A stretch of 60,474 bases of DNA, taken from positions 1 to 60,474 of the forward strand of contig CACVCF010000190.1 in NCBI GenBank assembly GCA_902729415.1, read 5' to 3'. The notes under the pieces were generated by a model. It was not told the origin of the DNA. It ran no database searches and saw only the letters and a program-made list of their open reading frames with translations. Within the stretch, counting starts at the first letter, position 1, and the number at the start of each line of letters is the position of its first letter. A program made the translations under genes and the position numbers. The DNA is from Terasakiella magnetica (GTDB lineage Bacteria; Pseudomonadota; Alphaproteobacteria; Rhodospirillales; Magnetospirillaceae). Below are positions 1 through 7,346 of this stretch, piece after piece.

Positions 1-54
1 CGGAATTTCTTCAAGGCTGCCGGTTATAAACCAGTGTGATCGCGAATTGCTCTA
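1..54 (+). mobile_element. right end of an IS630-like insertion sequence
   Basis: Frame 1 gives RNFFKAAGYKPV followed by TGA at 37-39. IS630-family transposases typically end in a short Asn-Tyr/Phe-Phe-x-x-Ala-Gly-Tyr tail of this kind. The sequence after the stop, GATCGCGAATTGCTC, runs into TA at 53-54, which fits the TA target of IS630 elements. Only the last 12 codons of the transposase are inside the window, so the assignment is suggestive. Confidence 0.5.
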
Positions 55-93
55 GCAGCCTGTCGGCGGGTTGTATCCCCCCACAAACGACGA

Positions 94-129
94 AAGCGGC
101 CGACCAGGGGTGCCCCCAGTCGGCCGCTT
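94..129. terminator. strong hairpin downstream of the 151-914 gene pair
   Basis: AAGCGGCCGAC at 94-104 pairs perfectly with GTCGGCCGCTT at 119-129. It lies just past the stop codon of the minus-strand 65-residue gene. There is no clear T-run on either side, so it could be a bidirectional terminator or an mRNA-stabilising 3' stem. Confidence 0.5.
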
Positions 130-150
130 CGGTTCAAAGTCCGATCTGTT

Positions 151-348
151 CTATTTGGCGATAGGCGGTGCCTGCGCCAATAGGTTCCGGGTCTGCTCCG
201 AATCCGCAGATCCGCCGAACTCGAAATCGAAGGCGGCGGCGAACTTGCCCGCCAGCAGGGTCACCACCGAGATGATGCAGCCGCCGACGGCGGTGTTGCC
301 GTCCACATGTCCGAACACCATGGGCGTTGCGCCCACCAATCGCGTCAT
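151..348 (-). CDS. small hypothetical protein with one hydrophobic segment
   Basis: A 65-residue protein of unknown function. I start it at the ATG at 348 rather than further upstream. That ATG overlaps the TGA stop of the preceding gene as ATGA and has AAGGAG five bases upstream, so translation is probably coupled. Residues of about 20-40 are hydrophobic and glycine/alanine rich (GGCIISVVTLLAGKFAAAF), which could be a membrane helix. The tail is hydrophilic and ends in PPIAK. No family was recognised. Its close coupling to the 189-residue protein suggests that the two act together. Confidence 0.55.
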   Translation of the reverse strand: MTRLVGATPMVFGHVDGNTAVGGCIISVVTLLAGKFAAAFDFEFGGSADSEQTRNLLAQAPPIAK

Positions 349-914
349 CGCTCCTTCTTGCCCTTTACGCTCCAATGAAGGCCGAGCGGGGTCCAACGAT
401 GATCTCCTGCAAAGAGCGACCACCCCCCAAGGTGCTCGTAGCTTTCATCGGGTGATTGCCGATCAATCTCCAGGCGGCAGGCAAGATCTTGGAAATCCAC
501 CCCTGTGGTTTCCCGGCCAGGTGCGTGACAGCACGAACACCGCCATATCGGCACATGGGGAGTAGCGGTTTCGAGCAGATAGAGCAGGTCATGGATATCG
601 CATCCCGGACGAACTCTTGATCTCAGGGATTCTGGGATGAGGTGGTAACCGACGTAAGCCACGTCCTGCAGGCATGGTTCTTGGCAAGGGGTTCTGATTA
701 TCGAAGCCACCACCCCTGGGAATCCTGGAGGTATAGGGGGCATCTGGGACGGCGGCGGCAGCATGATCCGGCCAAGAATATCTTCGATGGTCACATCGGC
801 TGGGAGACGAGGTTCGATAGGCGTTTTTATCGCCGAATTATATATGGCCGACGAGATCGGAGCGATAATCGTCGGCAGGCTGGTGGGCTGGGAATTTGAT
901 TTATAGGGATCCAT
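345..914 (-). CDS. hypothetical protein, Cys-rich, with a C-x-x-H-D motif
   Basis: A 189-residue protein; AAGGAGG lies six bases before the ATG at 914. The first 70 residues are rich in proline and isoleucine. The second half carries CQEPC, then PGCDIHDLLY, then RCSCCHAP. The C-x-x-HD-x-x-Y arrangement resembles the catalytic His-Asp dyad of phospholipase A2-like proteins, but this is a short motif match only. No signal peptide is evident. It is first of a two-gene unit with the 65-residue protein. The function is unknown. Confidence 0.6.
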   Translation of the reverse strand: MDPYKSNSQPTSLPTIIAPISSAIYNSAIKTPIEPRLPADVTIEDILGRIMLPPPSQMPPIPPGFPGVVASIIRTPCQEPCLQDVAYVGYHLIPESLRSRVRPGCDIHDLLYLLETATPHVPIWRCSCCHAPGRETTGVDFQDLACRLEIDRQSPDESYEHLGGWSLFAGDHRWTPLGLHWSVKGKKER

Positions 915-1103
915 GGGAGCCTCCTTGTGGAGGTACTTATCCTGCTAACGGCATCCATAGTGATCCATTCACGCTCGCCTCAACCGGGCACACCAAGCGC
1001 GCGGGCAAATTTTTTAGCCTGCCTGGATCGAAAAAGCCGAAATTTATCGAGGCCGAGCTCAATTCGGAAGCTCTGTCAGTTTGGGACAACTGTGGGGCAA
1101 GCT

Positions 1104-1138
1104 GAAAAAAGCAAAAGGCCCCGCCAAAAGCGGGGCCT
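1104..1138 (-). terminator. Rho-independent terminator of tRNA-Phe
   Basis: Read on the minus strand, GGCCCCGC pairs with GCGGGGCC around a short T/G loop, and the stem is followed by TTTTGCTTTTTT. It sits about 25 bases past the tRNA 3' end. Confidence 0.85.
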
Positions 1139-1143
1139 CTAAG

Positions 1144-1160
1144 CTCTTGATTTACAAGAG
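1144..1160 (-). other. tRNA trailer hairpin shared with tRNA-Thr
   Basis: On the minus strand CTCTTG-TAAAT-CAAGAG forms a six-base-pair stem directly after the CCA end and before the terminator. A 17-base element differing at a single position lies in the same place behind tRNA-Thr (10248-10264). Confidence 0.6.
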
Positions 1161-1164
1161 AGAA

Positions 1165-1240
1165 TGGTGCCCAGGGCCGGAATCGAACCAGCGACACTGC
1201 GATTTTCAGTCGCATGCTCTACCAACTGAGCTACCTGGGC
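1165..1240 (-). tRNA. tRNA-Phe (GAA)
   Basis: The minus strand folds as a 76-base tRNA with an encoded CCA end. The acceptor stem starts GCCCAGG, the D arm contains AGCTCAGTTGGTAGAGC, the anticodon loop is CTGAAAA within TGCGA/TCGCA, and the T arm contains GGTTCGATTCC. The anticodon GAA reads Phe codons. Confidence 0.97.
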
Positions 1241-1335
1241 ACAGGGCTCTCTGTGAAGAGGAGGCGCTTATAGAGGATGAAACCCATGCCGGTCAAGCCC
1301 CTCTGGGCGGAAAAATACGATCCGGCCAGGAATAT

Positions 1336-1521
1336 TTACAAGCCCGGGTCGCCCCCCTCGTCACTCTCCGGTTCCTCATTGGTGGGAACCACATAAACCC
1401 CGCTCAGCCAGCGGTTCAGATCCACATCGGCACAGCGGCGCGAGCAGAAGGGCTTGAACTTGGGATCGGCCGCCGGCTTGGCGCAGATGGGGCAGTCCTT
1501 GTCGTCCATCGGATTGGTCAT
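1336..1521 (-). CDS. yacG: DNA gyrase inhibitor / zinc-binding protein YacG
   Basis: A 61-residue protein with the YacG zinc-ribbon pattern CPIC near residue 10 and FCSRRC near residue 26, followed by the conserved DLNRWLSG stretch and an acidic tail. In E. coli YacG binds GyrB and blocks DNA binding by gyrase. The start ATG at 1521 overlaps the stop of the upstream RNase gene as ATGA, so it is co-translated with that gene. In many alphaproteobacteria yacG sits exactly here, between the RNase gene and a tRNA gene. Confidence 0.93.
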   Translation of the reverse strand: MTNPMDDKDCPICAKPAADPKFKPFCSRRCADVDLNRWLSGVYVVPTNEEPESDEGGDPGL

Positions 1522-2666
1522 GGCCTTGTCTCCTCGATCAGCACATCGTCGCGCATCCGCCCGGCCTCGGAGCGAACAGCCAGCCCTTGCCCCAGACGCC
1601 GCGAGGTCTCGGACAAAGCCTCGGGCAGCCTCGCCAGTGCCGCCGCCACTTCGGGCGCGACCACCAGGGTCAGGCCTTTGCCGGAGGGACGGCTCGCCCC
1701 CTCGGCCAAAGCCTTGCGCAAGCCCGCCAATGCGACGCTCTCGGCGGAAAGAATCTGGCTGCGGGTCGAGGTCATCTCCGCCAGCGATGGGCCGCGCCGC
1801 TCGCGCGTCATTTCCACCAGTCCCAGCGGCGTCACACCGAACACATGGGTCGGCACCGGGTCGGCTGCCACCGCTTTCTTGAGCGCCGCCGCCAGCCGGT
1901 ACAGCGGCCCCTTGCCGCCACCGGAAATGAAATCCACCACAATCTGACCGCCGATACCGCGCAGACGCAGCTGACGGGCCAGAATATCGACGGCCGCGCG
2001 ATTGATGTCGGCGGGATGCCCCGCACCGGCATCAACATCCACGGCGGTTAAAGCGGCGGTCGGCTCGATCACCAGCCGCCCCCCCCTCCCCACCGCCACC
2101 ACCGGCGACAGGGCGGTCTCGAAGGCATCCTCGGTATCGTAAAGCTCGAACAGCGGTCCCTGGCGATAGTGCTCGGCCAGAGAAGGAAATAAGGCGCGGG
2201 CCTCGGCGAAGGCGGCGGCATCATCCACCCGGATGCACCCAACCCCCGGATAGGCCGTCAGCAGCCGTTCCAGGACGTGGGGACGCCACAGCAGGGCTGG
2301 AGCAGCCTTGGAGCGCGAACCCGCCTCCAGCACGCCCCCACACGCGTCAGGAAGGCGCAAGTCGGTGGAAAGCTTCGGCCCCTTGCCACCGCGGCCTTCA
2401 GCCCGCACCTGCACCCGCACGGCATCACCCTCGCCCAGGCCAAGGGCGGCGGCGCCGGGCAGAAAGCCGGGCCGGTCTCCAGCCCCCAAATCGATAAAGG
2501 CTGCGTCAAGGCGCTTGTCGAGCGCGCCGACCCGCCCGAGGAAGATACAATTCAGCAGCCTGCCGGGACGATCGATGATCAGTTCCACCGGATGCGTGTC
2601 CTGGATCACCGCCAGACGGCTTTCGCCCGGCCCCCACGACCACAAAATCTCGGTGGGATCAGACAC
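1518..2666 (-). CDS. rng: short ribonuclease E/G-type protein
   Basis: RNase E/G endonucleases cleave single-stranded, A/U-rich RNA in rRNA and mRNA processing. I start at the GTG at 2666, which overlaps the maf stop as GTGTCTGA and gives 382 residues; longer upstream starts would lie inside maf. Residues of about 25-75 form the S1-like region (FLGRV, AAFIDLG, GFLPGA). The metal-binding aspartates appear in TAVDVD (D210) and IVVDF (D245), followed by LGLVEMTRERRG. It is about 100 residues shorter than E. coli RNase G and lacks the CPxC zinc link and the scaffold tail of RNase E. The short form is common in this alphaproteobacterial operon. Confidence 0.88.
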   Translation of the reverse strand: MSDPTEILWSWGPGESRLAVIQDTHPVELIIDRPGRLLNCIFLGRVGALDKRLDAAFIDLGAGDRPGFLPGAAALGLGEGDAVRVQVRAEGRGGKGPKLSTDLRLPDACGGVLEAGSRSKAAPALLWRPHVLERLLTAYPGVGCIRVDDAAAFAEARALFPSLAEHYRQGPLFELYDTEDAFETALSPVVAVGRGGRLVIEPTAALTAVDVDAGAGHPADINRAAVDILARQLRLRGIGGQIVVDFISGGGKGPLYRLAAALKKAVAADPVPTHVFGVTPLGLVEMTRERRGPSLAEMTSTRSQILSAESVALAGLRKALAEGASRPSGKGLTLVVAPEVAAALARLPEALSETSRRLGQGLAVRSEAGRMRDDVLIEETRP

Positions 2667-3252
2667 GCCCGAACCCAAGACCGTCCAGCAAAGAGGCGGT
2701 CTCGTACAACGCCAGGCCGACGATATTGGAATAGGAGCCAGCCACCGACTGGATATAGCGCGCGGCCAATCCCTGAATGGCATAGCCGCCAGCCTTGCCC
2801 CGCCACTCACCGGACTCGATGTAACCGGCGATCTCGGCAGGCGTCAGGCGCTTGAAGGTCACGATGGTGGTCACCAACCGACGCCCCACCCGCCCGTCGG
2901 GCGTGATGAGACAGACGCCGCCATGAACCCTATGGCGTCCGCCGGAGAGGGCGACAAGGCACTTGCGTGCCGTTGCCTCGTCCTCGGCCTTGGGCAGGAT
3001 GCGACGGCCACGGGCGACCACGGTGTCGGCGGCCAGGATGTAGCAACCGGGATGCCTTGTGGCAACCGCCCGCGCCTTCTCCTCGGCCAAACGCCGGGCA
3101 TGGGGCGCCGGAAGTTCGCCCTTGGCAGGGGTTTCGTCGATATCGGCAGGGTCCACCACGGCAGGCGTGATGGCGATCTGGCGAAGCAGGTCCAGACGTC
3201 TGGGCGAAGCCGACGCCAGAACCAGCGCCGGAAACTCGACGGACCCGCTCAT
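2659..3252 (-). CDS. maf: Maf-family nucleoside triphosphate pyrophosphatase
   Basis: A 197-residue protein that begins with the family signature LASASPRRLDLLRQ (residues 11-24). It has DIDETP, AEEKA, the ILAADTVV motif and the SGGRHRVHGGV motif in the expected order. Maf proteins hydrolyse non-canonical or modified nucleoside triphosphates and are linked to septum control. The gene lies between infA and the RNase gene, with a 7-base gap to the former and an 8-base overlap with the latter. Subfamily specificity (YhdE versus YceF type) cannot be settled by eye. Confidence 0.93.
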   Translation of the reverse strand: MSGSVEFPALVLASASPRRLDLLRQIAITPAVVDPADIDETPAKGELPAPHARRLAEEKARAVATRHPGCYILAADTVVARGRRILPKAEDEATARKCLVALSGGRHRVHGGVCLITPDGRVGRRLVTTIVTFKRLTPAEIAGYIESGEWRGKAGGYAIQGLAARYIQSVAGSYSNIVGLALYETASLLDGLGFGRV

Positions 3253-3259
3253 GTCAAAA

Positions 3260-3478
3260 TTACTTGTAACGGAAGGTGATACGGCCTTTGGTCAGGTCGT
3301 AGGGCGTCATTTCGACGTTAACCCGGTCACCAGCCAGCACGCGGATGCGGTTCTTACGCATCTTGCCGGAGGTGTGGGCAAGAATTTCGTGATCATTGTC
3401 GAGTTTCACCCTGAACATGGCATTGGGCAGCAACTCGGTCACTGTACCCGAAAACTCGATTACATCCTCTTTCGCCAT
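3260..3478 (-). CDS. infA: translation initiation factor IF-1
   Basis: A 72-residue protein of the exact family length. It starts [13 protein letters not shown] and carries the S1/OB-fold signatures [25 protein letters not shown] and the C-terminal GRITFRYK. It binds the A site of the 30S subunit during initiation. It lies in the middle of the his/maf/rng gene block, as in related alphaproteobacteria. Confidence 0.98.
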   Translation of the reverse strand: MAKEDVIEFSGTVTELLPNAMFRVKLDNDHEILAHTSGKMRKNRIRVLAGDRVNVEMTPYDLTKGRITFRYK

Positions 3479-3567
3479 TGGTCCTCCACCGGGGGCATTT
3501 CAGCGCGGAAAGATAAGTGAGCGCTGGGCAGTGATTGGTCAAGAGATTTCGACGGATCCAGGACGGA

Positions 3568-4014
3568 TTACTCGTGAGCCAAGCCCTGAATCGGAAAGCG
3601 CCGTAAAATATGTGCCATCAATTCGTCGCGCACCTTGCGGTAGGCATCAAGCCGCATCTCGCGGTTTCCCTCCACCAGGGTCGGATCGAAGGTGGGCCAG
3701 AACTCCACATCGCAGGCGTAATGCCGCGTTAAATCCACCGCCTTGTGCTGGGCTTCGGGCGACAACGACACCACCACGTCGAAGCTGGTATCCTCCAGAT
3801 CGTCAAACGTCCGCGGGCGATGCTTCGAGACATCGACGCCGATCTCGTCCATCACCTCGACGATAAAGGGATCGAGTTCGCCCCGCCGCACACCGACGGA
3901 ATAGACATAAACACGCTTGCCGTGAAACCGCTTCATGATTCCTTCGGCCATGGGCGAGCGCACCGCGTTCATGGTGCAGCAGAACAAGACGGCGGAGGGC
4001 AGATCTCCGGTCAG
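3568..4014 (-). CDS. low-molecular-weight phosphotyrosine phosphatase-like protein
   Basis: A roughly 148-residue protein with the P-loop C-x5-R in CTMNAVRS, followed by PMAEGI, and a downstream aspartate region (DVEFWPTFDP) that could supply the general acid. The family includes protein tyrosine phosphatases and arsenate reductases. The reading frame has no ATG, GTG or TTG at the family-expected start. The best candidate is CTG at 4014 (LTGDLPSAV), with AGGGGG eight bases upstream overlapping the end of the UPF0262 gene. Substrate is unknown; the operon context gives no arsenic link. Confidence 0.82.
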   Translation of the reverse strand: MTGDLPSAVLFCCTMNAVRSPMAEGIMKRFHGKRVYVYSVGVRRGELDPFIVEVMDEIGVDVSKHRPRTFDDLEDTSFDVVVSLSPEAQHKAVDLTRHYACDVEFWPTFDPTLVEGNREMRLDAYRKVRDELMAHILRRFPIQGLAHE

Positions 4015-4018
4015 CGGC

Positions 4019-4492
4019 CTACCCCCTGATATGCAGCACGCAGATAAGGGTAAATAGCCGCCGGGCGGTATCGAAATCGATATCCACCTTGCCGCCGAGG
4101 CGTTCGCGCAACAGTTCCGACCCTTCGTTATGCAGACCGCGCCGCCCCATATCGATGGCCTCGATCTGAGCAGGTGACGACTTCTTGATGGAAGCGTAAT
4201 AGCTTTCACAGATCAGGAAATAGTCCTTAACGATAGATTGGAAGATCTTGAGCGGTAGCGGAACCTCCAGCATATGAGCGTCGTCTTCTGCCCTGATATC
4301 GAATATCAGCCGATTATCTTCCAGACGGATATGCAGACTGTAAGGCCCAACATAATTACCGTTGGGAGCGAAATAGTTCTCTTCCAGCAAATCATAAATG
4401 GCGACGGCGCGTTCGTGCTCAACCTCCGCCGCCCGGCGGACCATGGTCTTCTCGTCCAGCTGAACATTAATCAGTCGCTGGCGTTGAGGCAT
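4019..4492 (-). CDS. UPF0262 family protein
   Basis: A 157-residue protein recognised as UPF0262 by its start (MPQRQRLINVQLDE), the internal ERAVAIYDLLEEN and FAPNGNYVGPY segments, and the MGRRGLHNEGS motif. The family is restricted mainly to alphaproteobacteria and has no established function. Its ATG overlaps the last base of the hisD stop (TGATG), and it precedes the phosphatase gene by four bases, so the three are tightly co-translated. Confidence 0.9.
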   Translation of the reverse strand: MPQRQRLINVQLDEKTMVRRAAEVEHERAVAIYDLLEENYFAPNGNYVGPYSLHIRLEDNRLIFDIRAEDDAHMLEVPLPLKIFQSIVKDYFLICESYYASIKKSSPAQIEAIDMGRRGLHNEGSELLRERLGGKVDIDFDTARRLFTLICVLHIRG

Positions 4493-5790
4493 CAGGCCTC
4501 CCCCATGTTGAGGCGGATGGCCACCGACAACCCGTGCGCCCCCAGCCCCTCGGCCTCAGCCAGACGCACCGCCGCCGGGCCGATGGCCCGCAAGCTGTCG
4601 GCATCACAGCCCAACAGCGTGGTCCGCTTCATAAAGTCCAGCACCCCCAGCCCCGAGGAAAAGCGTGCCGAACGCGCTGTCGGCAGCACGTGGTTGGGGC
4701 CACCGATATAATCGCCGATGGCTTCCGGGGTATAGCGCCCGAGGAAGATGGCTCCGGCATTTCGGACCCTGGCGGCCAGGGTATCGGGATCGGCCACCGC
4801 CAGTTCCAGATGTTCGGGGGCAATGCGATCGATCAGGGGTAGGGCGTCGTCGAGGTTTGGCACCACAATGACGGCGCCATGGCTCTCCCAGCTCTCGCGG
4901 GCGATAGTGGCGCGCGCCAGGGTCTTGAGATGGGACTCCACCGCCTGGGCCACCCGATCGCCAAACCCGGTATCATCGGTGATGAGGATGCTTTGCGCGG
5001 CGGTGTCGTGCTCGGCCTGACTCAATAGGTCGGCGGCGATCCAGGCGGGATCATTGGCACCATCGGCCACCACCAGGATTTCCGATGGCCCGGCGATCAT
5101 GTCGATGCCGACGATGCCGAACACCCGGCGCTTGGCCGCCGCCACATAGGCGTTACCGGGGCCGACAATCTTGTCCACCGGACGGATGGTCTTGGTGCCA
5201 TAGGCCAGCGCACCCACCGCCTGGGCACCGCCGACGCGATAGATCTCGTCTACCCCGGCGATACGGGCCGCCGCCAGCACCAGCGGGTTAAGCCTGCCAT
5301 CGGGGGTGGGCACCACCATCACCAGGCGCTCGACCCCCGCCGCCTTGGCGGGAATGGCGTTCATCAGCACCGAAGAGGGATAGGCCGCGGTGCCGCCGGG
5401 CACATAAAGGCCAGCCGCGCCCACCGGGCTCCAGCGCAGCCCCAGGCGGACGCCGACACCATCGGTAAAGCTCTGATTGTCGGGAATCTGCCGATAATGG
5501 AAGGCATGAATGCGCTGGGCAGCCAGTTCCAACGCGGCCATGAGATCAGGAGCGATGGAAGCGGTAGCTTCGTCCACCTCGCGCGCCGTCACCCGCAGGG
5601 TCTCGGGCGTCAGTTGCAGGCGGTCGAAGCGGGCGGTGTACTCGATCAGGGCCTCGTCACCCCTGGCCTTGACCTGGGCCAGGATGGCCGCGACCTGGGC
5701 ATCGACGTCCTCGTCGGTTTCGCGCTTCATATCCAGCAGAGCGGCGAAAGCCTGCTCGAAACCGGGGTCGGAGAAGAGCAAACGGCGCAT
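4492..5790 (-). CDS. hisD: histidinol dehydrogenase
   Basis: A 432-residue protein, normal for the family, starting at the ATG at 5790 (MRRLLFSDPGF). It catalyses the last two steps of histidine synthesis, NAD-dependent oxidation of histidinol to histidine, using a zinc ion. Visible signatures are GLYVPGGTAAYPSSVLM, GGAQAVGALAYGT, KIVGPGNAYVA, IAGPSEI, DLLSQAEHD and the C-terminal GPNHVLPT. It lies two bases downstream of hisG. Confidence 0.97.
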   Translation of the reverse strand: MRRLLFSDPGFEQAFAALLDMKRETDEDVDAQVAAILAQVKARGDEALIEYTARFDRLQLTPETLRVTAREVDEATASIAPDLMAALELAAQRIHAFHYRQIPDNQSFTDGVGVRLGLRWSPVGAAGLYVPGGTAAYPSSVLMNAIPAKAAGVERLVMVVPTPDGRLNPLVLAAARIAGVDEIYRVGGAQAVGALAYGTKTIRPVDKIVGPGNAYVAAAKRRVFGIVGIDMIAGPSEILVVADGANDPAWIAADLLSQAEHDTAAQSILITDDTGFGDRVAQAVESHLKTLARATIARESWESHGAVIVVPNLDDALPLIDRIAPEHLELAVADPDTLAARVRNAGAIFLGRYTPEAIGDYIGGPNHVLPTARSARFSSGLGVLDFMKRTTLLGCDADSLRAIGPAAVRLAEAEGLGAHGLSVAIRLNMGEA

Positions 5791-5792
5791 GA

Positions 5793-6449
5793 TCACGCCC
5801 CGCAGGCGCGGCGGAAGGATTCGATCCAGCCGGTCATCTCGTCGGACCGGGTTTTCAGTGCGGCGCGGTTGACGATCAGGCGGCTGGTCACCTCGGCGAT
5901 GGTCTCCACCTCCTTCAGGCCGTTGGCCTTCAGGGTCGAACCGGTAGACACCAGATCGACGATGCGGGTGCACAGCCCCAAAGACGGAGCCAGTTCCATG
6001 GCGCCGTTCAACTTGACGCATTCGGCCTGGACACCGCGCGCCGCGAAATGGCGCCGGGTGATCTCGGGATATTTGGTTGCGATGCGCACATGGCTCCAGC
6101 GGCGGGGATCGTCGGTGGCGGCCAAATCCACCGATTCAGCCACGGCAAGGCGGCAGGCGCCGATGCCAAGGTCCAGCGGCGCATAGATCTCGGGATAGTC
6201 GAATTCCATCAGCACGTCGTTGCCGGCGATGCCGAGATGAGCGGCGCCGAATGCCACGAAGGTGGCCACGTCGAACGAACGCACCCGGATGATGTCGATA
6301 TGGGGGTGATTGGTGCCAAAGCGCAGCAGACGACTCTTGGGGTCGTCAAAGGCGGCTTCGGGCTCGATACCGGCGGCGCGCACCAACGGCATGGCCTCGT
6401 CGAGAATCCGCCCCTTGGGCAGAGCAATCACCAATTTATCCTGGGACAC
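5793..6449 (-). CDS. hisG: ATP phosphoribosyltransferase, short form
   Basis: Catalyses the first step of histidine synthesis, condensing ATP with PRPP. The protein begins [17 protein letters not shown] and carries [24 protein letters not shown] and the PRPP-loop region [14 protein letters not shown]. At about 218 residues it is the short form, which needs the HisZ regulatory subunit; hisZ is not in this window. The start is probably one of two tandem GTG codons (6452 or 6449), with a weak GGAA upstream; a TTG at 6479 is less likely. It is the first gene of the minus-strand block. Confidence 0.95.
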   Translation of the reverse strand: MSQDKLVIALPKGRILDEAMPLVRAAGIEPEAAFDDPKSRLLRFGTNHPHIDIIRVRSFDVATFVAFGAAHLGIAGNDVLMEFDYPEIYAPLDLGIGACRLAVAESVDLAATDDPRRWSHVRIATKYPEITRRHFAARGVQAECVKLNGAMELAPSLGLCTRIVDLVSTGSTLKANGLKEVETIAEVTSRLIVNRAALKTRSDEMTGWIESFRRACGA

Positions 6450-6620
6450 CACTTTGTTTCCGGCTCTTCGACTGTTCAAACGGGGGGCATGGGGGAAAAA
6501 TGTTTACAGGGTTTCCGCCCTGCATACCAGTGCCACGAAACAAAATTAGCACTTGGCCTGTTACCATCGGTTACCGAAAAGCCACCGACGGAGAAACGCT
6601 CCGACGTTATACTCGGCTCC

Positions 6621-7346
6621 ATGGACTCGAATGCGCACATCCTGGTGGTTGACGACGACCGTGAAATCCGCGACCTGCTGGCGCGGTTCCTGGCCCGCCA
6701 TGGCCTTAAGGTCTCCACCGCCCCCGACGGCCCCGGTATGATGAAGGCGCTGGAGGACCGTCATATCGATCTGGTGGTGCTGGATCTGATGCTGCCGGGC
6801 GAGGACGGCCTATCGCTGACTCGGCGCCTGCGTGAGGCCCGCTCGCAGATTCCCATCGTCATGCTGACCGCCATGGGCGAAGACACCGACCGTATCGTCG
6901 GGCTGGAGATGGGGGCAGATGATTACGTTCCCAAACCCTTCAACCCGCGCGAATTGCTGGCCCGCATCAAGGCCGTGCTGCGCCGGGTGCAAACGGCGAG
7001 CGACAGCGCCCCCCCCCTGCCCCACGGCGCCCGCATCGTCTTTCTGGGCTGGACCCTCGACCTCGCCACCCGCGATCTGGTCAGCCCCGACGGTGTCACC
7101 ATCGCCCTATCAGCGGGCGAGTTCAGCCTGCTTCAGGTCTTCGTCGAGCATCCCCGCCGCGTACTGTCGCGGGACCAGTTACTGGACTTCGCCCGTGGCC
7201 GCAGCGCCATCCCCTTCGACCGCAGCATCGACATCCAGGTCAGCCGCCTGCGCCGCCGCCTGGGCGACGACGCCAAGGACCCGCAGTTGATCAAGACGGT
7301 GCGCGGCGGCGGCTATCTCTTCGCCGCCGAGGTCTCGCGGCCATGA
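6621..7346 (+). CDS. OmpR-family response regulator
   Basis: A 241-residue regulator. The receiver domain (about 5-118) has the acidic pocket VVDDD, the phosphoacceptor in VVLDLMLPGEDG, T in MLTA and K in VPKPF. The winged-helix DNA-binding domain (about 140-235) ends in RSIDIQVSRLRRRLGDDAKDP and TVRGGGYLF. It overlaps the following kinase gene as ATGA and is transcribed divergently from hisG. Partner and layout resemble OmpR/EnvZ; target genes are unknown. Confidence 0.95.
   Translation: MDSNAHILVVDDDREIRDLLARFLARHGLKVSTAPDGPGMMKALEDRHIDLVVLDLMLPGEDGLSLTRRLREARSQIPIVMLTAMGEDTDRIVGLEMGADDYVPKPFNPRELLARIKAVLRRVQTASDSAPPLPHGARIVFLGWTLDLATRDLVSPDGVTIALSAGEFSLLQVFVEHPRRVLSRDQLLDFARGRSAIPFDRSIDIQVSRLRRRLGDDAKDPQLIKTVRGGGYLFAAEVSRP

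Noticed and set aside
71..565. 164-codon plus-strand open frame
   Set aside because: It runs antisense to the two minus-strand genes that have clear ribosome-binding sites and coupled starts.
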